Position numbers and translations under genes: made by a program
In this document: positions 25,100-34,900 of the stretch, piece by piece
How the letters are laid out: each line of letters opens with the position of its first letter
How positions within the stretch are numbered: the first letter of the stretch is position 1
Notes under the pieces: model-generated
What the model saw: the letters and a program-made list of their open reading frames with translations, nothing else
Told to the model about the DNA's origin: nothing
Database searches by the model: none
Assembly: GCA_903930565.1 (NCBI GenBank)
Contig: CAIYZC010000621.1
Location: 1 to 38,134, forward strand
Length of the DNA: 38,134 nt
Reading direction: 5' to 3'
DNA from: an uncultured Pedosphaera sp.
Lineage (GTDB): Bacteria > Verrucomicrobiota > Verrucomicrobiia > Limisphaerales > Pedosphaeraceae

Positions 25100-28000
25100 A
25101 TGGCCATTCACGTCGCCCTCAACCACAAGACCCACTACCGGTACGACCGTCCCGTTTCACATTCGCCGCATGTGATCCGCCTCCGGCCGGCCCCCCATTG
25201 CCGGACGCCGATCCTGAGTTACTCGCAGCGCATCCTGCCCAAGCAACACTTTTTGAACTGGCAGCAGGACCCCTTCAGCAACTACCTGGCCCGCTTGGTG
25301 ATTCCGGACAAAACCCGGGAACTGTTGGTGGAAGTGGATTTGGTGGCGGAAATGGCCGTGTACAATCCTTTCGATTTCTTCCTGGAGGAAAGCGCGGAGA
25401 AGTGCCCCTTTACCTATGAAGCGCACCTCAAAAAGGAGCTGGCCCCCTTCCTTGAAGCGCTTCCCGCTGGTCCGAAAGTGTTGGAGTACCTCCACACCAT
25501 CGACCTCACCCCCATCCGCACGATTGATTTTCTGGTCCGCATCAACCAGCGCTTGTGCAACGACATCCGGTACACGATCCGCTTGGAGCCCGGCGTGCAA
25601 ACGCCCGAACGCACCCTCGAACTGCGCTCCGGCTCCTGCCGGGACACCGGGTGGCTGCTCGTGCAATTGCTGCGCCATCTCGGCCTGGCCGCCCGGTTCG
25701 TTTCCGGCTACCTCATCCAACTCAGCCCGGATGTCAAGGCGCTCGACGGCCCTTCGGGGACGGAAGTGGACTTCACCGACCTGCACGCGTGGACGGAAGT
25801 TTATCTGCCGGGAGCGGGCTGGATCGGGATCGACCCGACCTCCGGTTTGTTCGCCGGGGAAGGCCACATTCCGCTGGCCTGTTCGCCCGATCCCATGGGC
25901 GCCGCGCCGGTGACCGGCGGGGTGGACAAGTGCGAGACCAACCTCGAGCACACCATGACCGTGACGCGCATTTACGAATCCCCGCGCGTGACCAAGCCTT
26001 ACACCGAGGAGCAATGGCAGTCCATTGAGGCGCTCGGTCACCAGGTAGACCGCGATCTGCGCCAGGGCGACGTGCGGCTGACCATGGGGGGCGAGCCGAC
26101 CTTTGTCTCCATCGACAACATGGACGGCGAGGAATGGAATTTCACGGCCCTGGGACCCGAAAAGCGCAAGCTCTCCGGACAACTTTTGCGCCGGCTGAAG
26201 CAAAAATTCGGCCCCGGCGGCTTGTTGCATTTCGGCCAGGGCAAGTGGTACCCCGGAGAATCCCTGCCCCGGTGGGCGCTCTCGTGCTATTGGCGGCGGG
26301 ACGGCCAGCCGATCTGGCACAACGAAGCGCTGATCGCGCCGGACAACGCGAACCTGGGGCACACGCCCCGCGACGCCGAGCGGTTCGTGCAAGGACTGGC
26401 CACGCAGTTGGGGCTGCCGAATGAGCACATCATGCCGGCCTTCGAGGACGTGTGGTATTACCTCTGGCGCGAGCGCAAATTGCCCGGCAACGTCGATCCC
26501 TTGGATGCGCGGCTGGACAACAAAGAGGAACGTCGGCGTCTGGCGAAGGTTTTTGAACAGGGTCTCGACCGTGTCATCGGCTACGTGTTGCCCGTTCGCC
26601 GCGGCGAAGGCAACCAAGCGCGTTGGGTGTCCAGTTCCTGGTTCCTGCGCCGGGAGCATTTGTTCCTGGTCCCGGGGGATTCCCCGATTGGTTTGCGTCT
26701 GCCCTTGGATTCACTCCCTTGGGTGGCGGAGACTGATTACCCGCACCTGCATCAACCGGACCCGATGGACAAGCAGGCGCCGTTGCGGCGCGTGCTTGTC
26801 TCCGGCAAGGCGCGCACCCCCGGCGAACGCCCGGTCGAAGGCCCCCTGGTCAACGCCCCGGCGCCCTTCGCGTCGGCCAAGGGCATCACTCGCACCGCGT
26901 TGTGCGTCGAACCGCGCGGCGGTCAGCTCTATATTTTCATGCCCCCGGTGAGCACCACCGAGGATTACCTCGAATTGATCAGCGCGGTCGAACAGGTGGC
27001 CGAAGCCCTGAAACTGCCGATCATGATCGAGGGCGGCACCCCGCCGCACGACGACCGGCTCAACCACGTCAAGGTCACGCCGGACCCGGGAGTCATCGAG
27101 GTCAACCTGCATCCCGCCGCGGGTTGGGATGAACTGGTGGCCAACACGACGACCTTGTACGAAGAAGCGCGCCTCTCGCGCCTCGGTACGGAAAAGTTCA
27201 TGATCGACGGCCGCCACGTGGGCACCGGGGGCGGCAACCATGTCGTGATCGGCGGGCCGACCGCGGGCGACAGTCCGATTTTGCGCCGGCCCGACTTGCT
27301 GGCCAGCATGCTGGCCTTCTGGCAGAACCACCCTTCGCTCTCCTTCCTGTTCAGCGGCCTGTTCATCGGGCCGACGAGCCAGCATCCGCGCGTGGACGAG
27401 GCCCGGGACGACACGTTGTACGAATTGGAACTCGCCCTCCGGCAGTTGCCCAAGCAGACCGCGGCGCCGCCCTGGCTCGTGGACCGGTTGTTTCGCAACC
27501 TCCTCATCGACACGACCGGCAACACGCACCGGACGGAGTTTTGCATCGACAAGTTGTTCTCCCCGGAAGGCTCCACGGGCCGGTTGGGCTTGGTGGAATT
27601 GCGGGCCTTTGAAATGCCGCCGCACGCCCGCATGAGCCTGACCCAGCAACTGCTGTTGCGCAGCCTCATCGCGCGCTTCTGGCGCGCCCCCTACCAGCAG
27701 AAGTTGGTCCGGTGGGGCACGGAACTGCACGATCGCTTCATGCTGCCGCATTTTGTGGAGCAGGATTTCCGCGAGGTCATCGAAGATCTGGCCGCCCACG
27801 GCTACCCGCTCCAGCCGGAGTGGTTCGCGCCCCATCTGGAGTTCCGGTTCCCGGTGTACGGCAGCATCGCCCACCGCGGAGTGCATTTGGAAATTCGCCA
27901 AGCCCTCGAACCCTGGCATGTGCTGGGCGAGGAAGGATTCGCCGGGAGCACCGTGCGCAATGTCGATTCCTCGTTGGAACGGTTGCAAGTCAAAGTGCGC

Positions 28001-28396
28001 GGCTTGGTGGACACCCGCCACACGGTCACGTGCAACGGCCGCGCCGTGCCCTTGCACCCGACGGGCACGCGGGGCGAGTTCGTCGCCGGCGTGCGTTACC
28101 GCGCCTGGCAGCCGCCCGAGTGCCTGCATCCGTACATCGGGGTTCATTCGCCGCTCACCTTCGACATTTTGGACGGTTGGAACCGCCGGTCGATCGGCGG
28201 CTGCACCTATCATGTCACGCACCCCGGCGGTTTGAGCCATGTGAAGCTGCCGGTGAACGCCTACGAGGCGGAGAGCCGGCGTCTGGCCCGTTTCCTCGCC
28301 CAGGGGCACACTCCGGGCACCTTCACGCCGCCCCCCGTGGTCCGAACGGCGGAAGCGCCGTTCACCTTGGATTTGCGCGGGAGTGGGTTGCCGTAA
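25100..28396 (+). CDS. Transglutaminase-like/DUF2126 fusion protein
   Basis: This 1098-residue protein opens with the bacterial transglutaminase N-terminal beta domain (MAIHVALNHKTHYRYDRPV). A transglutaminase/protease-like core follows, with the catalytic triad visible as Cys180 (RSGSCRDTG), His229 (DLHAWTEVY) and Asp245 (GIDPTSG). The rest (about 320-1090) is DUF2126, beginning near LTMGGEPTFVSIDNMDGEEWN and including HVGTGGGNHVVIGGPTAGDSPIL and SLSFLFSGLFIGPTSQHPR. Such fusions accompany ATP-grasp/alpha-E genes and may cut or rearrange the isopeptide or peptide bonds these make. I chose the ATG at 25100; a GTG at 25076 is also in frame. No signal peptide is seen. Confidence 0.94.
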   Translation: MAIHVALNHKTHYRYDRPVSHSPHVIRLRPAPHCRTPILSYSQRILPKQHFLNWQQDPFSNYLARLVIPDKTRELLVEVDLVAEMAVYNPFDFFLEESAEKCPFTYEAHLKKELAPFLEALPAGPKVLEYLHTIDLTPIRTIDFLVRINQRLCNDIRYTIRLEPGVQTPERTLELRSGSCRDTGWLLVQLLRHLGLAARFVSGYLIQLSPDVKALDGPSGTEVDFTDLHAWTEVYLPGAGWIGIDPTSGLFAGEGHIPLACSPDPMGAAPVTGGVDKCETNLEHTMTVTRIYESPRVTKPYTEEQWQSIEALGHQVDRDLRQGDVRLTMGGEPTFVSIDNMDGEEWNFTALGPEKRKLSGQLLRRLKQKFGPGGLLHFGQGKWYPGESLPRWALSCYWRRDGQPIWHNEALIAPDNANLGHTPRDAERFVQGLATQLGLPNEHIMPAFEDVWYYLWRERKLPGNVDPLDARLDNKEERRRLAKVFEQGLDRVIGYVLPVRRGEGNQARWVSSSWFLRREHLFLVPGDSPIGLRLPLDSLPWVAETDYPHLHQPDPMDKQAPLRRVLVSGKARTPGERPVEGPLVNAPAPFASAKGITRTALCVEPRGGQLYIFMPPVSTTEDYLELISAVEQVAEALKLPIMIEGGTPPHDDRLNHVKVTPDPGVIEVNLHPAAGWDELVANTTTLYEEARLSRLGTEKFMIDGRHVGTGGGNHVVIGGPTAGDSPILRRPDLLASMLAFWQNHPSLSFLFSGLFIGPTSQHPRVDEARDDTLYELELALRQLPKQTAAPPWLVDRLFRNLLIDTTGNTHRTEFCIDKLFSPEGSTGRLGLVELRAFEMPPHARMSLTQQLLLRSLIARFWRAPYQQKLVRWGTELHDRFMLPHFVEQDFREVIEDLAAHGYPLQPEWFAPHLEFRFPVYGSIAHRGVHLEIRQALEPWHVLGEEGFAGSTVRNVDSSLERLQVKVRGLVDTRHTVTCNGRAVPLHPTGTRGEFVAGVRYRAWQPPECLHPYIGVHSPLTFDILDGWNRRSIGGCTYHVTHPGGLSHVKLPVNAYEAESRRLARFLAQGHTPGTFTPPPVVRTAEAPFTLDLRGSGLP

Positions 28397-28428
28397 GTGG
28401 TTCGCTAGGCTAGGCTTGCGCGAGCACG

Positions 28429-31002
28429 ATGAACGCACCAACGCCCACGCAGTCCCAGTCCCAGTCTACCGGCCGCCCGGTGGCCCCCGCGCCCCCCGAT
28501 GAGGGGGGCGCGTTGCCCGGCATTTTCACGGGCTACGCCCCGCGGCCCGGGGGCTATGACGAGCTGACCGATCAGCGCGGGGGGGTGCGGCCGCATTGGC
28601 GTTCGCTGGTGTCTTCCCTCGACCGGTTGGGCCATGAAGAGCTCACCTTGCGTTGGGACAACGCCCGGCGGATCATCCGGGAGCACGGGGTCACATACAA
28701 CATTTACGGCGACCCCCAGGGCATGGACCGCCCGTGGGAGCTGGACATGCTGCCGCTGGCCATCCAGCCCGCCGAATGGCACGCCATCGAAGCCGGTCTC
28801 GCCCAGCGCGCCCGCCTGCTAAACCTGGTCTTGGCGGATGTCTACGGGCCCCAGCGGTTGCTGCGCGAGGGGCACCTGCCGCCCGCCTTGGTGCAGGCCA
28901 ATCCCGGCTTTCTCCGCCCCTGCCACGGCCTGCCCATGCGCGGCAATATTCATCTCCATTTCCACGCCGCGGACTTGGCGCGCGCGGCCACCGGCCAATG
29001 GTGGGTGATCGCGGACCGCACCCAGGCTCCTTCCGGCGCCGGCTACGCCTTGGAAAACCGGATCGTGCTGTCCCGCATCCTCCCCGAAGAATTTCGTGAC
29101 TGCCAGGTGGAGCGGCTGGCTTCTTTCTTCCGCACCATTCGCGCCACTCTCCGTTCCTTGGCGCCGTTGAACCCCGACAACCCCAGCGTCGTGTTGCTCA
29201 CCCCGGGGCCGTACAACGAAACGTATTTCGAGCACGATTACCTCGCGCGCTACCTCGGCTTCACCTTGGTGGAGGGCGGCGACTTGACGGTGCGCGACGA
29301 AAAGGTGTTCATCAAGACCTTGGAGGGTCTGCGGCCGGTGGACGTGATTCTCCGCCGCGTGGATGACAATTTTTGCGATCCCTTGGAACTGCGCGGGGAC
29401 TCCTTTCTGGGCGTGGCCGGCTTGGTGCAGGCCGTGCGGGCGGGAAATGTGACCGTGGCCAACGCCCTGGGCTCCGGCCTCATCGAAGGGGCCGCCTTTT
29501 TGCCCTTCCTGCCCGGGCTCTGTCGCCACCTGTTGGACGAGGACTTGAAGTTGCCCTCGGTCGCGACCTGGTGGTGCGGCCAGCCCAAGGAGCGCGCTTA
29601 CGTCCTGGAACATCTGGACGAACTGGTCATCAAACCCGCTTTCCGCTCCGGTTCCCAGCAGCCGCTCTTCGGCGCCCGCCTGAACGCCGCACAACGCGCC
29701 AAGCTGGTGGCCGCCATCCGGGAGCAGCCGGAAAATTTCGTGGGCCAGGAGCGCGTCGCGCTCTCCACCGCCCCGGTGTGGGGTCACCATCATGCCGAAC
29801 CCCGGCCCCTCGTACTCCGCACCTACGCCACCGCCGCCACCGCGGATTCTTTCTCGGTCATGCCCGGCGGCCTCACGCGGATTTCCCCCTCCGCCGAGGA
29901 TCCCGTGGTGTCGATGCAGAGCGGGGGCGGCAGCAAGGATACGTGGGTGCTTTCCGAGGGGCCTGTCAGCCCCGTCTCCCTACTCTCCTCGCGCGGCCAG
30001 CCGTTGATGAGCGCCGGTCCCTCCGCCGCCGAACTCCCCAGCCGCGTCGCGGACAATCTGTTCTGGCTCGGCCGCTACGTCGAACGTCTGGAGGGCACCC
30101 TGCGCATGTTGCGTTGCATCGTGCTCCGCCTCTCGGGTGAGGCGGGGGCGGACGGCTCGGCCGAACTCACCGCCCTGGCGCAAACCTTGGTGCGGCGCCA
30201 GTTGCTGCCCGACCGGTTCCTCGGGCGCGTGCCCTTGAAGGATCTCGAACATGAGATTCTGTTCCTGATCTACAAGCCGGAGCGCCTCGACAGCGCCCGG
30301 CAAATCCTGGCCAGCGTCCGCGGCATCGCTTCCATCGTCCGCGACCGGTTCTCCTTCGACACCTGGTCCATTCTCAACAAGTTGAACATCGACGGCCGCG
30401 CCCGGCCGCGCCGCATCCCGCTGGCGGAAGCGCTGGCGATGCTCAACACAATCATCTTGGACCTCTCCGCCTTCAGCGGTTTGGAAATGGAGAACATGAC
30501 CCGCGGCTTGGGCTGGCGCTTCCTGGATTTGGGCCGCCGTTTGGAGCGGTCCATGCAGCTCGCCCGGTTGCTGCGCTGCGCGTTCCCGCCCGGGGTCCGT
30601 CCGGGGCTGTTGTTGGAACCTCTGCTGGAAATCTGCGACAGCCTGATGACCTATCGCCGGCGGTATTTTTCCGGGGTGCAACTCGGCTCGGTGCTCGAAC
30701 TTCTGGTGTGCGATCCCGGCAACCCCCGTGGCTTTGCCTTTCAAATCGAGGCCTTGGCGGCGCACGCCGAAAACCTGCCCCGCGAGGCCGCCACGCCCGG
30801 GGGCACCACCGAGGAACGCCGGGTCGCCGGCCTGCTGCTGCGCCTGCGGGCGGCGGATGTCAAAGGACTCGGCGGTCCGCCGGACGGCGCGCCCGATGAG
30901 GGGCTCGCCACCCTGCTTGACGATTTCCAAGTCGAGCTGGGCCTGCTCTCGAACCAATTCAGCCATCACTATTTCAGTCACACCGTTTACCGGGTCAGTT
31001 GA
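28429..31002 (+). CDS. Circularly permuted ATP-grasp/alpha-E fusion protein
   Basis: This 857-residue fusion carries a circularly permuted ATP-grasp domain (about residues 60-510) and a C-terminal alpha-E domain (about 535-857, starting SRVADNLFWLGRYVERLEG). It is a diverged second copy of the two separate proteins at 22524-25069. The site VLEDNLRCPSG of the first copy is VIADRTQAPSG here (Ala195, Arg197), losing the Glu and Asn expected to bind metal. The Gly-rich ESGGYG loop after the conserved Lys (Lys402) is RSGSQQ. The ADRTQAPSG pattern also occurs, as I recall, in other proteins of this fused subfamily. The N-terminus contains a Gln/Ser tract (TPTQSQSQS). The transglutaminase gene follows after 4 bases. 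Confidence 0.93.
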   Translation: MNAPTPTQSQSQSTGRPVAPAPPDEGGALPGIFTGYAPRPGGYDELTDQRGGVRPHWRSLVSSLDRLGHEELTLRWDNARRIIREHGVTYNIYGDPQGMDRPWELDMLPLAIQPAEWHAIEAGLAQRARLLNLVLADVYGPQRLLREGHLPPALVQANPGFLRPCHGLPMRGNIHLHFHAADLARAATGQWWVIADRTQAPSGAGYALENRIVLSRILPEEFRDCQVERLASFFRTIRATLRSLAPLNPDNPSVVLLTPGPYNETYFEHDYLARYLGFTLVEGGDLTVRDEKVFIKTLEGLRPVDVILRRVDDNFCDPLELRGDSFLGVAGLVQAVRAGNVTVANALGSGLIEGAAFLPFLPGLCRHLLDEDLKLPSVATWWCGQPKERAYVLEHLDELVIKPAFRSGSQQPLFGARLNAAQRAKLVAAIREQPENFVGQERVALSTAPVWGHHHAEPRPLVLRTYATAATADSFSVMPGGLTRISPSAEDPVVSMQSGGGSKDTWVLSEGPVSPVSLLSSRGQPLMSAGPSAAELPSRVADNLFWLGRYVERLEGTLRMLRCIVLRLSGEAGADGSAELTALAQTLVRRQLLPDRFLGRVPLKDLEHEILFLIYKPERLDSARQILASVRGIASIVRDRFSFDTWSILNKLNIDGRARPRRIPLAEALAMLNTIILDLSAFSGLEMENMTRGLGWRFLDLGRRLERSMQLARLLRCAFPPGVRPGLLLEPLLEICDSLMTYRRRYFSGVQLGSVLELLVCDPGNPRGFAFQIEALAAHAENLPREAATPGGTTEERRVAGLLLRLRAADVKGLGGPPDGAPDEGLATLLDDFQVELGLLSNQFSHHYFSHTVYRVS

Positions 31003-31006
31003 CACC

Positions 31007-31906
31007 ATGATTTACGATCTCGCCCATACGACGATTTACGACTATTCGGACGTGGTTTCCCTGTCCCACCATGTCATCCGCCTCCAACCCCGGGAGTTGC
31101 CGCGCCAACGGCGGCTGCAAACCGCACTCGAAATCGACCCCGCTCCCGGCAGCGCCCGCGCCCAACGGGACTACTACGGGAACGAAATGTCGTTCATCAC
31201 GGTCGAGGTCGCGCACAAGCGCCTGCAGGTGACCGCCACCAGCCGGATTGAAGTCCTGCCCGCCCCGGTGCCGGAGCCGGACCGCTCCCCGGCCTGGGAA
31301 ACGGTGCGGGAACAGTTGCGGGAGGAGGAGCCCGGGACGGCTCTGGCGGCGGGCGAGTTTCTGTACGATTCCCCGCATATCACCGTCGGCCCCGCGTTCG
31401 AGCAGTATGCGCGCCCGAGTTTTCCCGCCGGCCGGCCGCTGCTGGCGGGGGTGCTGGATCTGACCGCGCGCATTCACCGTGAATTCAAGTTTGATCCCAA
31501 GGCCACGACCGTGGCGACCCCGTTGGCCGACGTGCTCAAGCACCGGCGGGGCGTTTGCCAGGACTTTGCGCATTTGGAAATCGCCTGCCTCCGCTCCCTT
31601 GGACTGGCCGCCCGTTACGTGAGCGGCTACCTCGAAACCGATCCCCCGCCCGGCAAGCCGCGCCTGGCCGGGGCCGACGCCTCCCATGCTTGGCTGGCCG
31701 TGTATTGCCCCGTCCACGGCTGGGTGGATGTGGATCCCACCAACAACCTCCTGCCTTCCCAACGCCATGTCACCGTCGGTTGGGGCCGCGATTACGGTGA
31801 TGTCTGCCCCATCCGCGGGGTGATTCTCGGCAGCGGCGCCCACGTTTTGAAAGTCGCCGTCGATGTGATTCCCAGTCACGAACCCCGCTTTCCGTTCGCC
31901 GCTTAA
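31007..31906 (+). CDS. Transglutaminase family protein
   Basis: This 299-residue protein has the bacterial transglutaminase N-terminal region (MIYDLAHTTIYDYSDVVSLSHHVIRLQP) followed by a transglutaminase-like core. The catalytic triad reads Cys184 in RRGVCQDFAHLE, His227 in DASHAWLAVY and Asp243 in GWVDVDPTNN. It may act as a peptidase/amidase or acyl-transferase; no signal peptide is present, so it is probably cytoplasmic. It starts 4 bases after the ATP-grasp/alpha-E fusion gene and ends 4 bases before the next gene, so all three are translated from one message. I used the ATG at 31007 because it yields the family N-terminus; a longer upstream reading overlaps the alpha-E region. Confidence 0.94.
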   Translation: MIYDLAHTTIYDYSDVVSLSHHVIRLQPRELPRQRRLQTALEIDPAPGSARAQRDYYGNEMSFITVEVAHKRLQVTATSRIEVLPAPVPEPDRSPAWETVREQLREEEPGTALAAGEFLYDSPHITVGPAFEQYARPSFPAGRPLLAGVLDLTARIHREFKFDPKATTVATPLADVLKHRRGVCQDFAHLEIACLRSLGLAARYVSGYLETDPPPGKPRLAGADASHAWLAVYCPVHGWVDVDPTNNLLPSQRHVTVGWGRDYGDVCPIRGVILGSGAHVLKVAVDVIPSHEPRFPFAA

Positions 31907-31910
31907 ACTT

Positions 31911-34900
31911 ATGGAAACTGCCGCCCCCTCCCTCCGCCTCACCCCCTCCCTCATCGAGGGCATCAACCTCCGCCTGGCCATGGCCGGTTGCCCCACCTTC
32001 GGGCAACCGCAGGCCACCCAGTTGTCCGGGCTCACCGCCCCGCTCTTCGCGCGCCAGAAGGAAACGATGCGCATTCTGGCCGAATACCTCTGCCCGGCGG
32101 ACCGGCGGGTGGCCAACTTTCTCAACGAATACCTTTACGAAACCGGCCGCAAGGTGAAACTGCCCGCGCGCACCTTCGTGCTCGACAGTCCCGGCTTGGC
32201 CCGGATGCTGTCCCTCCCCCCGGACAAGGACGATTTCGAGTCCGCCATCATGCACTCCTACCGGGTGCGACAGGGGGTGCTCCACAATCCGGCGAACGAC
32301 CGCCGCACGACGGTCGGGGTGTTCCATGTCGCCGAAGGGGGGCTCCCCATTCCCGATGACAAACTCGCGGTGCCGCTCGGCGCCTTCGCCCGGCTCTTGG
32401 AACTCGCCCTCCAACCTCCCGCCGATTTATTGCGCCTGCCTTTCACCGCCACCCAGGCGCAACCGGCGGAGTGCTTCGTTTCCCTGTTGCTCCGGCCGGT
32501 GATCTGCCCGGCCGTGCCCGGCTTCACCGCGGAGAAATCGATGGAAATCCGCTTCTTCGCCCCGGGCAACCTGGTGAGCAACCTCGACTTTGTCGAAACG
32601 ATTTTCGGCAATGCGGGCGACCCTTTCCTGCCGGAAAACGACGCCTGCCTGGATAGTGAACATTGGTCCGGGCACACCGGCTGCATCATTCTCGCCCCCC
32701 ACCTCACCAAAGTCACCAAGAAGGCCCTTGGCCTCCCCTCTTGGGAGCAGGCCGATGAACGCCGCCGCCGCGATGGCATGTGTTGGCGCGACGAGAATGA
32801 GCTGTACAACAACGGCTCCGCCTTCAAAGTCACGGCGCGGGATGAAAACGGCGTCATTGTCACCGTCATCGCCGACAACTATTACGGCTATTGCAAGAAG
32901 GAGGTCAAAACCCAGATCAGTTTCGCCGCGAACCTGTTCGGTTTGTGCGAGGAGGAGCACGCCGGCGGGGCCTTGGTGTATCCCAGCTACGATTTGGGTG
33001 AGGAATTCCACGCCGACCAGCACGTTCGCGACCGTGGCCACAATTTTGCCGAGGTCGTCCAGCTCTGCGGCGCCGCGATGGACGTGCAGCCGGAAGGCTA
33101 CGCCATCGACAAACGGTTCCCGGAGATTGTCTATGTGCCGCAGGATGTCCGATTCGACCTCCAAAAGCAGTTGATCACGTGGCCCAAGCCCGAGGGCGGC
33201 ACCGGCAGCCTCAAACTGTTGGCCGACCACATTTACGTGCGCCCCTCCGGGTATAAAATCCAGATGGAGAAACCGCCCGGCAAACGCGCCTGGCGTCTGG
33301 TCGGGACCGTCGCGGAAGGCACCCTCTGCCACAAACCCTGCACGGTTTCCGGCGGCGGCAAATCCGAAATCTCCAAGCCCATCACGGACGCCATCATCCA
33401 AGGCCCGGTGTTCGTCGCCGATTTCGGCGCGGACTTCCGGTTGGTGGCCGAATTGGTCAACGGGGATTACAGCGAGCGCTTTCTCGACCCCGCGCTCAAC
33501 GGCAAAGACCACCGCAAGGTTCTCAGTTCCGAGCGTTCCCTCGGTTCCGTCATCAAGCTGTTCACCCCGTCCGAGGCGGAATATTCCCCCAAATTCAATG
33601 CCTGGCTCCGCAGCCAGCCCCAGTACCTCTTGGAACTGGTCTTCGTCGTCAAACGCTTCTACAAAGCCGAATGGGGCCGGGATTGGCGCGACCATTTCAG
33701 CGTCGATATCATCAACGGCACCCCTGGCAATGAGCTCAAATGCGACAACCGCAAGCTCGTTTCCAACTTCCTCCGCGTCGGCTATGCGGCCGACGGCGCT
33801 TGGCGGGTGTTCGGCCTGCGCAAGGATTTCCACCCCGCCACCAAGCTCCAAATGGAGGATGACATCACCGCCTCCATCGTGGTGCCGACCACGGCGTTGG
33901 CGAATCTCAACCCGGATTACTCCAATCCCTCGGTGAAGTTCGTCAAAAACTGCGAGTTTCGCCTGTTCCAACGTCCGGACGAGGCGATCCATCGCGGTTA
34001 TGACGCCCAGGCGGAGAGCGACTTGGCGCAGCCCGACAATTTTCTGTCGAATTTCGCGCCGCTCACGGCCGCTGATGCCCGGGCCCTGCGCCAGGAGGCG
34101 ATCGGCTTCGTCAAGTTCACCGACCCCATGCAGCGGCTGATTGAGGCGTCGGCGGAAGGCGGGCCGCCCGATTACTTCGTGTCCTCGGCCCATCCGCGGA
34201 TCGTCAATGGCAAGCCCTCCAAGAACCCGCGCTACCTGCAATTGCGCCCCGACTTGGTGCGGCCGCGCGACGCCTACCTGGCCGAGATGGCCACCCGTTT
34301 CCAACGGCGCATTCCCCTTTCCGCGCCGTTGCACACGCCCGTGAATGCGGTCATGCCCGGTCGCCGAAATAACCCGCCCGAAACCGGGGTGCGTTCCCTC
34401 GCCGTCTTCAACCCCATCCATTACCTCGATTATCCCGAGCTGTTCATGGAGGTGATCTGCAGCCTGACCGGCAAATCCCCCTCCACCACCGGCGCGGGTT
34501 CGGAAGGCGCCCTTACCAAGGGCCCCTTCAACGCCCTCCCGCCCATCATCGACCTCAACGCCGCCTTGGTCTCCTTTGTGCTCACGGGCTACCGCGCCTT
34601 TGTTTCGGCCGCCGGTTATGTCGGTCCCAAGGTGCGGGTGGACCACGACGTGAGCCTCCTGATTCCGGAGGTCTGGTGTCGGATGGCGCCCGAGGAGCGC
34701 GATCCGGCTTTCCTGCTTGCCCATGGCTACTTGGAAGCCTGCCCGGACTTGGTGCACGAGGGGAAACCGGTGCTCGCCAGCCGCTTGGGCTACCGGATGA
34801 CCAGCAGCTTCGCCCGCACCTTCTTCGGCCGGGTGTTCAACCACCCTCATGTGGTGTTCACTGATGAGATGCTCCGCCCGGAAACCCAGGACCTCGCCCT

